Source: Sycobia sp. Sy_11 (Eukaryota; Arthropoda; Insecta; Hymenoptera; Epichrysomallidae). Taken from it: a stretch of 64,000 nucleotides of DNA. A program made the position numbers and the translations under genes. The stretch is from contig JACCIC010000028.1 in the NCBI GenBank assembly GCA_018907035.1, forward strand, positions 994,001-1,058,000, written 5' to 3'. Every line of letters starts with the position of its first letter. Positions within the stretch are counted from its first letter, which is position 1. The notes beneath the pieces are model-generated. The model ran no database searches. It was not told where the DNA came from and saw nothing but the letters and a program-made list of their open reading frames with translations. Of this stretch, positions 1-10,689 are shown one piece after another.

Positions 1-191
1 AACAACAATTCACAACTTTTTATGAGAAAGAGAAACAAAAAATAACAATGAAATTAGGTAGGAGCGAAAAATTGAATAAAATCTATCTATGTTGTATTAG
101 AATAAGTTTCTTTGATGAAAAATTTATTCTGATAAAAGAACCATTCGTAAATATTCAATTTACTATTAATTAATTTAAATTTATTCGTTGT

Positions 192-1118
192 GTTATCGCG
201 TAGTTATCGGTTTTACGTACCCCTTTTTAGCCTACACTCTCGTGTACTAGCAGGGATAGGGTTAGATAAGTGATACTCGCGACGCGGATTAAGTTTATGA
301 TCCCAAAACGAATTTACCTTGCGAAATTCATTACCAAGATCGGAGTGTAGGGGCCAAAATGATTGGATTCCGTCAGGAGTGATACTGGTATCTTACCGCG
401 TAAATGCTTAGATAACGGTCAGTACCTTACCCAGAATCCAATCATACCATGGACACCCCGAACACTGAGCAGAGAATTAGTTATAAATAATATAGATAAT
501 AATACTCACTTTTGAATTTATTTAACGTTTCCTTTTACAGCAAATATTCTATTAACATAAGGCGCAGACTGAACTGGCGGTAATAGAAGTCCTCAGTACA
601 CGGTTAGATGACTAAGTAAACGTTAGGAAGAGGAAAAAGACGGTTGAAAACGACTCCTCGTATAGTGAGGGCGTATTAATAAAAAAACTCAAACGCGAAG
701 GGTCACTGCGTACCGCTGGCCTAACACCGATGGGTAGGTCAGTTTGCGCTTCCTGTAATATATACGTCGGGTTACCGCTGAGAGCACTAATCCCGACATT
801 TAGTATATAAAGGGAATGCGAATGGTCGCAGCGCTGAACTGACAGACCGCCCAGGGCGCCTTGTCAATTACTGGGGCTTTCCGCACAGCCGTATACCGGG
901 GTACAGCCTAAAGCCTTTCCCAATATACCACGGATGATACGGAATGGCACACGGAGTCGCGATGTTTCAAATGTACTAGATGTTGGTATATTGCTATAAT
1001 AGCGGTTTACTCAACATACTGAGAACGTTCCAGAATACCACTGCGTCAGATATACCGCTAATGCTTTCTCTGAGACTTCTCTCTGACACAACGAGTATCC
1101 CAGACCCGAAACTGGGAT
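192..1118 (-). mobile_element. Non-autonomous terminal-inverted-repeat transposon, left copy
   Basis: This stretch is the reverse complement of most of the element at 11824-12792, apart from an extra stretch of roughly 110 bases near its outer end that the right copy has lost. The outer end carries the same terminus (core TAGTTATCGGTTTTACGTAC). Similarity stops near 1118, so the other terminus is missing or replaced. The roughly 190 bases that follow (to 1310) are not repeated in the window. I see no credible transposase in it; short open frames here are not conserved between the two copies. The superfamily is unknown. Confidence 0.75.
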
Positions 1119-1126
1119 GCTCGTTG
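1089..1126. repeat. Hairpin of 15-bp arms at the edge of the left TIR element
   Basis: CAACGAGTATCCCAG (1089-1103) is followed after 8 bases by CTGGGATGCTCGTTG (1112-1126), giving a 15-bp stem with one mismatch. It straddles the point where the left copy stops matching the right copy. Confidence 0.6.
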
Positions 1127-1310
1127 CGTTTTTCCGCCTCCTTATATACGAAAAATCGAACGTTGCGCTTATGGAAACGCTCGCCCTGCCTTAAAAATGT
1201 AGTTGCATTAGCCCTATGCAAGCCTTGCAGCGGTGGGGGAGGAATTACGACTTTTCCGAAGCATAAGGGGAATGAGTACAGCGCGAGCTGGTATCATTAA
1301 TTTTTCCAGT

Positions 1311-2109
1311 TCGATTTTCCGTTATATGATAAAAAACATATTTGCATATTTACCATGAGTATGTTATATGGTTAATTTGGTTCACTAAAAGTTATGGTTC
1401 ATTTTCGTTTTTGAATTCTAATTATATCTTAAAAATTAAGAAAGTTACGGCATTTATTTATAAGATACTCATGTTTTACAATGTTTACATTACCTTATAC
1501 TAGTTTATAGACGCTTGCATATTTTTGTTTAAATATTTATTTCGAAAAGTATTTTCAATTATAATTACGATATTTTTATATAGTTATAAGTTAGTTAACA
1601 TATATTGTTTATGTATTTTACATATATTACTGTTAGTAATTCCTATAATAATTAATTGATTAATACAAATTTTAACGATTACAAACTTCAAATTTGTAAT
1701 AGTTTGAAAATAGTAATTATGTAATATAATTGTTAATAATAATAATGTACAACTAAATAGGTTATTTATTTATATTAGATTCTTAGATTTCCATTAAACA
1801 ACTCTTTTGATTACTAGTTAACTATAATAAGAATATTATTATAATATTATGATATCGTAATATTATTAATTATCATTATAAGAAAAACGAGTAAAACAAT
1901 AATTATTTTATTATTATTAATATAATTATTATACTGTAAGACCGATAAGAGTATTTATTAATTTAATATCATTCATTACGAATTATTATATTATTTCAAT
2001 AATATTCCTTTTATTTCCCTTGTGAAATTTAATGTAAACTTATATGAATATATACTTGTATGCCGATATATACACACATACGCATACATATCTGTACACA
2101 CATATACGC
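1311..2109. other. AT-rich stretch without gene
   Basis: About 800 bases of very AT-rich sequence between the left TIR element and the retroelement LTR. No open frame, RNA gene or clear repeat seen. It is probably flanking host DNA. Confidence 0.5.
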
Positions 2110-2120
2110 GTATATATTAG

Positions 2121-2166
<46 letters not shown>

Positions 2167-2354
2167 TGCTTGTACATTCTTCCCTTCATATTCGTATACG
2201 TTTAGGAGAAAGTAAGAAAAGGAAACGAGTCAAGAGCTTCTAGCGCGCACGTATATATATAGATATATATATATATATATATATATTTACGACTTGCACA
2301 TGTGTCGTGACTCGCCCCGCGCTCTCACTTTTCCTGTAGACGCAGTTCGTCACA
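2110..2354 (-). repeat. Probable 3' LTR of the retroelement
   Basis: This is a direct copy of 12793-13048: the two share the stretch from AAGTGCTTGTACATTC through the closing CGCAGTTCGTCACA, including two internal TA-dinucleotide tracts (about 2122-2164 and 2252-2286 here). Read on the minus strand it starts with TG, as LTRs do. It lies downstream of env. The inner edge toward 2110 is uncertain because the sequence becomes a TA tract, and no clean polypurine tract is visible next to it. Confidence 0.7.
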
Positions 2355-3335
2355 CCAGTTCGTCATCCCGACTTAAACGATTGTTACAAATTGCAAAAAT
2401 GAGGTAAAATCGTCATGCTGAGTATTAGCCGTGGTATCGTTTTCTTCGCTCTGACTACTAATTCTGGACTTGCTTAACGAATACTAGGATTTTAAGGGCT
2501 TAAACATAAGAATCCTTTTTCTCGTGGTTGTGGCTGAGGGGCAGTTGAAGAATCCTTAGTGCCCTCCTCTGGCTTCGTAGTGCTGTTTAGAATCTCCATT
2601 TCTTGTATATTAGCTCCTTCTCCTTTCGGTGTTTTACTTAAGTTTATTAAGAAGTACGTGGCAGAATTCCATATCGATGCTAATAAATGGATTGACCAAA
2701 CATAAATGCTGTGGAGGGTATATCCGTTTATGATTATTTCGATTAGCATTTTTATCCCTTGAATTATAATTATGATTGTCAGTATACCTGCGCTAGCGGT
2801 TCGAAAGGTTATGAATTTACTCCATATTCTATTCCAGGCACAATCTAATATTGAGTCGACAGTGTTGTCGTTCAATAATCGCGATATCGTTCCTAGATTC
2901 TGTGTAATAGGCTGACTATGAATTCCTCTAGCCACTTCGTGGAGTAGTGCTACTTTATTATTACTACTACTTATTACTCCGATAATTCGGGTGTCATTTT
3001 ATACCAATCGGCTTCTATCTTGTAATAAGCTGGCAAATTTGGTTACATGTTATCTTGGTTCCGTGATCTTTCAAAATGTGCGTTTTTGGAGTTAAGAAGT
3101 ACGTCTCGTTTGCCGGGAAACTCTTAAATCCGTGTAACAGTTATGATCTTGATTTATTTTAACTTCGACTGGAATACATTTAAGTACGTGTATAACTTCT
3201 CCCACCAGTGCGGCCATCATTCCTTATTAAATTGATTGGTTTTGGACAATTTGTGTAGAGGGGGAATTTATATTTAATTTACTAAATTTGGTGGTGGGGA
3301 TGGGTATATATAGATTAGAATATAAGGTTTAGATT

Positions 3336-3376
3336 AGTCCCCGATGAGGAGCCATAGCGAGCTCGAAACGTTGGAC
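3336..3376 (+). ncRNA. Hammerhead-ribozyme-like motif (decayed, tentative)
   Basis: CCGATGAG, a GAGC...GCTC stem with loop CATAGCGA, and CGAAAC follow in the order of a hammerhead core, closed by GTCC/GGAC. The canonical core begins CTGATGA, so the C-for-T change would weaken or abolish cleavage. It lies inside the broken env region, in a segment that looks inserted. Such motifs are known in some retroelements. No cleavage site could be placed. Confidence 0.3.
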
Positions 3377-3499
3377 AAGTCTTCAATTAGATAAGGGTGT
3401 TGGGGACAGTCAGACTGCACTTTACTAACAAAGAATTTTTTCAGCTAATATTTTATTTTCAGATTAGTCTACGGGGGTGAATGTAAACAAGGACAGTCT

Positions 3500-3608
3500 G
3501 ACTGTCATTATAATTTTAATTTAATTTTTAATTTAATTTTTATTTTTAATTTTTATTTTATTTTTATTTTTTTTATTTTTTTTTTATTTATTTTTTATTT
3601 TTTATTTT

Positions 3609-3640
<32 letters not shown>

Positions 3641-3655
3641 TTTATTTTGTTTTTG
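3500..3655. repeat. T-rich low-complexity tract (TTTTTA-like units)
   Basis: About 150 bases built almost only of runs such as ATTTTTATTT. It separates pieces of the broken env gene and probably grew by slippage. Confidence 0.85.
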
Positions 3656-4933
3656 GATTGAATTGATTGGACTGTAAGACCAATAAAAAAAAAAATATTT
3701 ATTAATATCTGAAAATATCCATATAGAGGTTGACATTGCGTTTCGAGAAGCGAATGACTTGCTTTTTTCGGTTTCAAGCATTACAAATTTCGGATGTTCG
3801 GTTTTTATTATAGTATAACCGCATATCTGTTCCTCTTGTTTCTTTGTTAAGGCAAAAGTCAGTTCTTCGGTCGACAGGAAGAATACAACTTGGTTGAAAT
3901 GGTTATCTTCAACCATTTTTATCACCTTTCCTTCGTATAAAATACTATATTTATTGAACTGGTAATTATTAGCGGGGATTGATTCCCAGAACGTGTGCCC
4001 GTTTTCTGAATCTATGCATTGTTTTCAGATAAAACACAGGTCGTCCCCGACTCCAGGTGGATTTTATCGTCATTCAAACTGACTTGGCTGAAATGTTCGC
4101 GACGGCTGATTCTAACGATCCCTTGTACAACGACAGATTTCCAAGACCCATAGGGGTCGCTGTAAGCCGCCCCGATACATTTGCCGTCGGGATTTAGATA
4201 TCCAGCTAAAGTAATCGGATAGACAGATGTTTGATTTTTTTTTATTCCGTTAATAACATGATTATTACCCAGTTGTATTATCCTTGTTTGGTGCAATGTT
4301 AAACCAGATTCTCTGCTTATTTCATACAAGTGTTCAGTTACTCCATTCATTACGATTGAGATGTGCGAATACATTCCGCAATAATAAACGGTTCGATGAA
4401 TTTCGATTTTACATTGGTATACTCGATTATCATGAAAGTCATCAATTTGCAGTAATTGCAGGTACGTGAAGACGATACGAGGATTATTTTTAAGCAATTC
4501 GCAGTCTCCGATATCTCACAGCGATAATGTAGTTACGTTCATAACTCTGAATCCGCAATCATATCCTATGATTCCCAGAACGGCGGGTATGGCTAATATG
4601 AATGTTATCGTAGTTGACAACATCTTCATCTAAAAACAGTAACGGCTGTTTAATTATTCGTTCTTTGGTAAATTTGTGGTTCCCGATTAATATACGAAAT
4701 ACGTAACCGGTTTAAATGAACGATTTTCGCGTTTTCTTTTATTTGAATCTTCGCATTATGTTTTCCGATAATCTCCAGTATTTTATGTGGACCGGAATAT
4801 AAATCTCCGAATTTCCCGTTTTTTACACCTTTTAGTAAAAATACATAATCGCCTACCTTAAAGTGTTTTTCGTTGGTATTTTTATCGTAGTATTTTTTTG
4901 ATTTATGCTTTGAACTAACGAGATTATCGTAGG

Positions 4934-5500
4934 CTAATTTTTTATGCCCGTCAAACGGATGACTAAATCCTTAACATAACCTTGATAGGTTGGAATTAAA
5001 TCGGCTTCCCTTAATGGTTCGCTTGACGGAACTCGCGCTAATCTCCCAAATACTGCTTCGAAAGGGGTGTGTTTAGCACTTTCTTGGACGCACGTGTTAT
5101 AATTTCGATTTCCACCCATTCGTCCCAGTCGGAATCTTTACTCGTATACTGTTTTAAATATTCGCTTAACGCGTGATGAGATCTTTCAAAAGATCCATTA
5201 GATGGCGGGTGGAACGCGCAATAAGGCAATTAGATATTTCTTGTTAGTTAATTTTACTTCGTATATATAATTTACTTCAAATGATTGTAGCTCCGGTATC
5301 TTGTTGGCCTTAAGTAAGTTTTCGGCCCCGACATCGAAGGGCTTCCCATTTATGTCTACAAAATATGCTAAATTATCACGACGGTATTGACTAATATCTT
5401 TAGTTTCGATAATATTACCGTACTTCGGACAATTTGGTGCTGTACTTTTCTTATCGAAAATAGGATTTGGAAGGCCAGGTTCTTCGATTTCTGAGTCCAC
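4934..5500 (-). pseudogene. Integrase remnant lacking the zinc-binding and catalytic-Asp part
   Basis: The frame 5500-5198 is the linker that normally follows RNase H and precedes integrase. It runs straight into a segment starting near 5229 with the motif HPPSNGSFERSHH, which corresponds to the end of the integrase catalytic core including the last acidic residue. The HHCC zinc-binding domain and the part carrying the two catalytic aspartates are absent, so about 200 residues have been lost at around 5225. The rest continues to 4934 with a frame break. An element with this integrase cannot insert itself. Confidence 0.75.
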
Positions 5501-5616
5501 TTCGGAAAAACTTGGGGTGCTGTCGTATACAGATGAGCTTTCTTCATCGGAACCAGTAGTGCATGCATAGTAGATGCATTATTATTTCGACATCGTTTTT
5601 TCTTAATAGATAATAA

Positions 5617-7022
5617 TTATTTCTTTGGTTTGCTTTTCCGTAGTCGTTTCCTTTTCCTTACCGTAGCGTTATCGTTTTTTATGGTTGTCGTTACAGATAC
5701 TTCTTCCTGTTCGGTAATTTTGTCAAATTCTTGCTCCTTCTGTTTTTCTTCTTGTAGTTTCATTTGTAAACGCGTAACAGCATTAACATCTACAATAACG
5801 GGATTCCTAGATAAAGCATCGGCATTAACATTTACTTTCCCAGGTTTATATATTATGTCGAAATCGTATTCGGATAGTTTAAACCGCCATTTCAAAACGT
5901 GTGTATTCAGATCAGCTCTCTTAAACCAAACTAGTGGTTGATGATCCGTAATAATTGTAAATTTCTTTCCGAACGTTTACGATCGGAATGCGCGTACTGC
6001 ATGTATCATGGCTAAAGCTTCTTTATCGTAAACGTCATAACGAAGTTCCGGGCCTCTTAGTACTCTAGAGGTATACGCAACAGGCCGATCTTGTCCTATT
6101 TTATATTGTGATAGGATCCGCCTATTGCATACCCCGAGGCATCCGTCGTGATTATAAATGGTTTGACCATATTTGGAAATTGTAGTACGGGAGCGGTACA
6201 CAAGGCTTGTTTAAGCATCTGAAAGGATTTTTCTACCTCTTCTGTTCATTTAAACAGTTCGTTGTTTTGTAAAAGTTTGGTTAACGGTTTCGCGATTTTG
6301 GCAAAATTTTTAATGAATCTTCTGTAATAGCCGGCTAAACCCAAAAATTGTCTGATATTTTTAAAATTTTTAGGCGTTGGGAATCTTTCTACTGCATCAA
6401 TTTTCTTAGAATCGGGTTGTAATTCCTTCTCAGATAATACGTGACCTACATACGAAACCTTCCGCTGTAATATTTTATATTTACTAGGTTCTAGTTTCCA
6501 GTTAGCCTACCTAAGCCTTTCCATTACTGCACCGAATATTTTTTTGTGTTCCTCTAATGTTTTATAGTTAATGACAATATCGTCCATGTAGACGAATACT
6601 CCTTTACCGATTAAACCCTCTAGGGTAAAATTCATGGCTCTTTGATATTCTACGTCAGCATTCCTAAGGCCAAAAGGCATTCTTATGAATTCATAGTGCC
6701 CATTTAACGTAGAAAAGGCTGTTTTGTACATGTCCTTCGGATGCATTGGAATTTGATGGAATCCTGAAACACAGTCTATTACCGTATAGTATTTTGCTGA
6801 ACCGACTGTGTCTAAAATCTCTACAATATTCGGTAACGGGTACGCCATTGGTACAATTTTTTCGTTGAGGGGCCTAAAATCTAATATAATACGCCATTTT
6901 GGCGTATTATCCTGAGATTTCTTCGATACTACCCAAAGACTAGTATTATACAGATATTTAGGATGTTTTAGAATACCCTTCTGTAATAAATCGGCAACTT
7001 GCCCATCAACTTCTTCTTTCAA
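5617..7022 (-). pseudogene. Reverse transcriptase and RNase H of the retroelement
   Basis: The minus-strand frame 7022-6507 covers the fingers and palm of a Ty3/gypsy reverse transcriptase: WRIILDFRPLNEK, the aspartate motif YYTVIDCVSGFHQI, FGLRNA and the active-site box FVYMDD near 6585. A stop follows near 6506. The thumb and connection continue in broken frames, then RNase H with the TTDASG motif near 6150 and, in frame 5895-5617, the DADALSR-type end of RNase H. After that comes a lysine/arginine-rich stretch at the C-terminal end of the frame. The retroelement uses it to copy RNA into DNA. At least two stops and frame changes make it non-functional here. Confidence 0.85.
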
Positions 7023-7230
7023 TGCGTGCGGAAGACGATATTGTTTAGTGCTTACAGGAATATCGTCCGAAGTAATAATTCTGTGTTCTACCTAATTCAT
7101 TCGTAATTCATTCTACCTAATCTTCTACTTAATTCATCTCTTTCCATATAAAATCTATCCGAATTTTCCTTTATTAACCTCTCGTCCTGCTCTCTTTCGG
7201 TTGGGTTTAAATTAGTTAAAGGGAAATAGT

Positions 7231-8049
7231 TCAAAATTTTTGATTCTCTATCTCTATAAACTCCTTGTCAATTTCAATGATTTGATAACCGAAATCAATA
7301 ATTACTTCATTTCCCTTTAAGAACCCTAAGCCTAAAATTCCAGCGCCCGGTATATCATGGTTGTTTGATACAACTTGGAATTTTGTCGGTTTTCCTAATA
7401 TCTCAATTACTACTTTCCCTGAGGTAGGGACAGGATCACCTGTAATACCTTTTAAATGAACTATTTCGTTTCGAATTATTTTAATATTGTCGGGGATATA
7501 GGATTCCTTTATAATATTTTCTTCGGACCCCGTATCTATTATAAATACGTTTTTGGAATTAATTAAGGTCAATAATGCACGACCATTTATACAGGCGTCA
7601 GTATTCAGAAAGGTAATAGTCCTGTATACTGGATCGTCCTGTTCGAGATCTATTTCCTTTTTGTCTATTGTTACTATTTGTCTGATAAAATCTATTATTG
7701 CTCGCGTTTGAAAGAGAAAATTTGCACCTAAAATTCCATCGTACGCAATTTCAAAATTGTCCTCTACTACAAGGAAAATTACATAGTGCGACAGGATTTT
7801 TAATCGAACTGTACCTAAGGAGCTTATTAACTCGGGGGCTATTTCCTTTAAAGGTATCGTACGTGTAGTATCAATGTTAATTTTGTGGGGTAACGTGCTT
7901 ATTTTTACGATGTTTCCATGTGAACCCGAGTCAATCATAAATCTCGTAACCTGATTACCCAAATGGTAAGTTATATAAGGTATATTACTATTTACAGCGG
8001 TAGCAGTTCTTCCGTTTCTTCCTCTATTGTTGCTGTATTTGTCAGGCAC
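7231..8049 (-). CDS. Retroelement protease frame with two tandem retropepsin domains
   Basis: This uninterrupted frame of 272 residues lies between Gag and reverse transcriptase. Domain 1 has the catalytic triad FMIDSG at residues 40-42 and the downstream DGILGANF at 105-111. Domain 2 repeats the pattern: FIIDTG at 172-174, a flap-like stretch GDPVPTSG near 204-211, and AGILGLGF at 236-243. Asp-to-Asp and ILG-to-ILG spacings are both 132 residues. Retropepsins are normally about 100 residues and work as homodimers, so two domains in one chain could fold as a single-chain dimer, as pepsins do. Whether both sites cleave is unknown. The start at 8049 is only the first start codon of the open frame; the protein was probably made as part of a Gag-Pol polyprotein. 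Confidence 0.75.
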   Translation of the reverse strand: MPDKYSNNRGRNGRTATAVNSNIPYITYHLGNQVTRFMIDSGSHGNIVKISTLPHKINIDTTRTIPLKEIAPELISSLGTVRLKILSHYVIFLVVEDNFEIAYDGILGANFLFQTRAIIDFIRQIVTIDKKEIDLEQDDPVYRTITFLNTDACINGRALLTLINSKNVFIIDTGSEENIIKESYIPDNIKIIRNEIVHLKGITGDPVPTSGKVVIEILGKPTKFQVVSNNHDIPGAGILGLGFLKGNEVIIDFGYQIIEIDKEFIEIENQKF

Positions 8050-8171
8050 ACTGTAGGTCTAGGCGTTTCCTGCTGTGCGCTCGACGGGGAAACACCTCAA
8101 CCGTTTCCAGATCTGATATTTTGATTATGTTGCCGCTTTCGGCATTCTAGGACCGTGTGTTCTCTGTTTTT

Positions 8172-9288
8172 TCAGTAACTACTGCTTTTTTTGTTATTAC
8201 AATTGTCTGCAGTATGCCCATTTCTCTTGCATAACCGGCAATTAAGAGCGAATTTATTGTCGTTCTTCTGAGCATAAGTGGTTGAATTTTTCAATCGGTA
8301 ACAATTATTTGCTTGGTGACCAACTGTGTTGCAAATCGGGCAAATTATGTGACTTCTGCACGTATTGGCGGAGTGACCCGTTTTTTGACATAATTGACAC
8401 CTTTTTTCTTGTGAGTTGATATTTTTTGCAACATGACCAATTTTATGACACAATTGGCAAATCGTATTATTGCTGCATTCTTGGGCCTTATGGCCGAGTT
8501 GATCGCATAACTGGCAAACAGGTCCTTCTGTTTGACATAGTAAAGCGCGTTTGCTTATTTTGTTATTATGGTGAGGGTTACCTTTTGGATTCCTTAACGC
8601 GTATTTCCTTCTAGAATTCTTTCCATTTTTATAGCGTTTTTGACTATGTTTAATATATCGTCGGCACCTTCTAATTTATCTTCGATTTCTGGCTTTAAAC
8701 CGCACTTAAAACACTCCACAATGGTAGCCTCAGTTTGCCTTTTGAACGTGTCACTTACCGTTCCTGTGGTAACCCTTTTCGCCTCTAAGATTTGTCTACC
8801 TAAATCGCGACCGCGATTAGCGAAGGTGATAACCTTTTCAGAATCGTGCTGATACTGAGCTCCGAGTTCACTTTGTAAATGATTCACTGTTTTAGTGGGA
8901 ATGTATATATTTTTTATATAATCCTTAAGCGTGTCTATGTTTTCGAACGTTTGTCCTTGTATAGATTTCTTAGCGTCCCCCTTTATCTTAGTTTTAATTA
9001 ATTTAATTAGATTCGCTTCTTACGTGGCGTCTATCATCTCTAATGCTTCGTCGCATCCTTCAAAAAACTCGCCAATAGAAACTCCCTTCCCGTCAAATTC
9101 TGTTACGACCTTAAGGCCTCCTTTATAGACACGGTTGCCACTGCCATTTTTTCCGCATACAGGTTACTGAGCTCGAGAGAAATATCCGGTGATGTTTTAT
9201 TGAATCTTATCGTCGATTCAGAGTCAAAACTAGTAGACGAGCTCGCGATGGAAACTTCGTCTAAATCTTGCTCTATGTTCCTTCTCAA
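8172..9288 (-). pseudogene. Gag-like gene with an array of CCHC zinc knuckles
   Basis: The upstream part (9288-8594, broken by at least one stop and one frame change) is a helical capsid-like Gag protein. The downstream part (about 8533-8172) carries five consecutive C-x2-C-x4-H-x4-C knuckles: CQLCDQLGHKAQEC, a degenerate one around CHKIGH that has lost its last Cys, CQLCQKTGHSANTC, CPICNTVGHQANNC and CRLCKRNGHTADNC. Gag forms the particle and the knuckles bind the RNA. Ty3/gypsy Gag usually has one or two knuckles. The capsid part and the knuckles are in different frames, so this copy is broken. Confidence 0.75.
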
Positions 9289-9387
9289 TTGCCCGGCAAA
9301 AAGGTTGTAGTTTCGTTTTTGAGTTCTTCACTCCCTTTCGCTTGATTCCGAGTAATACGCTGTCCAGAAAAAATAAAAATAACAATT

Positions 9388-9759
9388 TCACTCCTTGATA
9401 CTGAAGTTATTAAAAATTTCAATTAGATTTGCGATGTCTCGATTATCAATTCCCCCTTTTGTCTTTAAATTAATAAAATTGTTGATACACGATTCAACGG
9501 AGCAAAGAAACCAATTTTTTAGAATGTTATTTTCATTTTGTAACCCCTTGATAATTTTATTCTTTTCGCTTAACGTTTTCTCAGCGATGGAAATTTTATA
9601 CTCAAAATATTCTAATATATCGTATTTAATTAAATTATTTTCCTTTATTATATTAAATTTTTTATCACAAAACTCTATATGCCTCTGTATTTCCTTTTCG
9701 ATCTTATTGATTTTTTGTTCTAACTCAACTATATTTCTGTTAGCGTCGAGTACTACCAT
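9388..9759 (-). CDS. Coiled-coil reading frame upstream of Gag
   Basis: An open frame of 123 residues, rich in Lys, Glu, Asn and Ile with heptad-like spacing over residues 10-80 (for example VELEQKINKIEKEIQ), then a cysteine-bearing tail. It lies just before the Gag frame of the retroelement. It may be the N-terminal part of Gag or a separate small protein. I do not recognise it. Confidence 0.45.
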   Translation of the reverse strand: MVVLDANRNIVELEQKINKIEKEIQRHIEFCDKKFNIIKENNLIKYDILEYFEYKISIAEKTLSEKNKIIKGLQNENNILKNWFLCSVESCINNFINLKTKGGIDNRDIANLIEIFNNFSIKE

Positions 9760-10018
9760 ATTAAAATTGCCTTTATTGTTTATTAATGTTTTGCTCGTTG
9801 ATTTATATATGATTTAAATTTTAATTTATATATATATATTTTTTATTATTATTTTTTTTATTTATTTATTTTCCTTTTTTTGGTATCTATTATAATTTTC
9901 TTTTAGTATTATTATAATATTTACGATAACTGGGGTGAAATTAAAATCGACTCAATACTTAGAGATAAAAAAAGGCGCTTATATTCTCCTATTCATATAC
10001 AGTTATTTGAAATTAGTA

Positions 10019-10689
10019 TTAGTTAAAAAATTCCAGATCGAATAATTCGTCGAACAAACAATTTTGATCCTTTCCGTTCTGATCTTCCGGAACGCTCTTT
10101 TCAGTGTCCGAAACTGGTTGCGACGGACTTGGTAAAAAGATAGGTGACGGTGGCGGTGACGGACCCAATGGAGAGTTCGGCGAAGATGGTTTCCGTATTG
10201 TAGGCAAAAATGCAGGCGACGGTGGCGGTGACGGATCCAATGGGGAGATCAGCGAAGGTGTTTACCGTATTATGGGCAGACACTGCACGGTAGCGGGATT
10301 AGGTGCAGCGGTGGGCGCAGCCGTAGTTGGCCCGGCGGGGGCGGTGGTGCGAGAGCTGGCAGCGGCGAGTGCACTGGTGGCTGCAGAAATGGCCACAGCT
10401 GCAGCCACTTTTGCAGTGTTCGGTGCGACGTTTTCTGCCTTCGCTGTTTGCTCCCTTCTCCACTCCAATTTTTTTTATATAAAATCCCGATTGCACGATT
10501 TAGTTCCCGCTGTTTGTACGAAGGATAGCCCTTAGCAATCCTTCCGTGTATTATTTTCTGTTCAATTTTTGCTCGCGCGTCCTTTCGCTTTTGTTTCTGC
10601 CTCAGACGGCGAGCTTTGGCTCGAACTTTGGCTGAATAGTCGGGAGTATAATACCCGTTCTGCTCCACTGAAATTATAGTCGACGTCAT
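10019..10689 (-). pseudogene. Basic, proline-rich, acidic-tailed accessory frame of the retroelement (broken)
   Basis: The first 57 or so residues (from 10689) are very basic (for example RLRQKQKRKDARAK), as in a nuclear-localisation or RNA-binding stretch. After a frame change near 10460 the frame becomes Ala/Pro/Thr-rich. After a stop near 10262 it continues in the same frame as Pro/Ser repeats containing PSPPPSP twice, and ends in an acidic hydrophobic tail, LFDELFDLEFF. That tail looks like a transcription-activation segment. Basic region plus proline linker plus acidic tail is the layout of a small regulatory protein, but I know no match. Its first ATG falls at the mariner junction, so the true start may have been cut off. 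GC content is higher than in the surrounding element. Confidence 0.45.

Larger units (their letters stand above)
2492..4497 (-). pseudogene. Broken envelope glycoprotein gene of the retroelement
   Basis: Three minus-strand frames (4497-4012, 3925-3602, 2935-2492) occupy the env position after integrase. The first is cysteine-bearing, with spacing that recalls glycoproteins of insect negative-strand RNA viruses of the chuvirus/Monjiviricetes type; that resemblance is from memory of the family and is not verified. The last frame has long hydrophobic segments (about residues 49-65 and 75-95 of that frame) suiting a membrane anchor, followed by a short charged and proline-containing tail. Frame breaks and low-complexity or inserted DNA between about 2940 and 3600 separate the pieces, so no intact product can be made. 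The retroelement context is firm; the viral source of the glycoprotein is inference. Confidence 0.6.

Noticed and set aside
994..1300. Overlapping frames on both strands in the left TIR element as possible transposase remains
   Set aside because: The right copy does not preserve the same reading frames, and no DDE-like motif is visible.
10104..10535. Gly/Ala-rich plus-strand frame of 143 residues
   Set aside because: It is the antisense shadow of the proline-rich frame; its composition follows from the repeats and no domain is visible.
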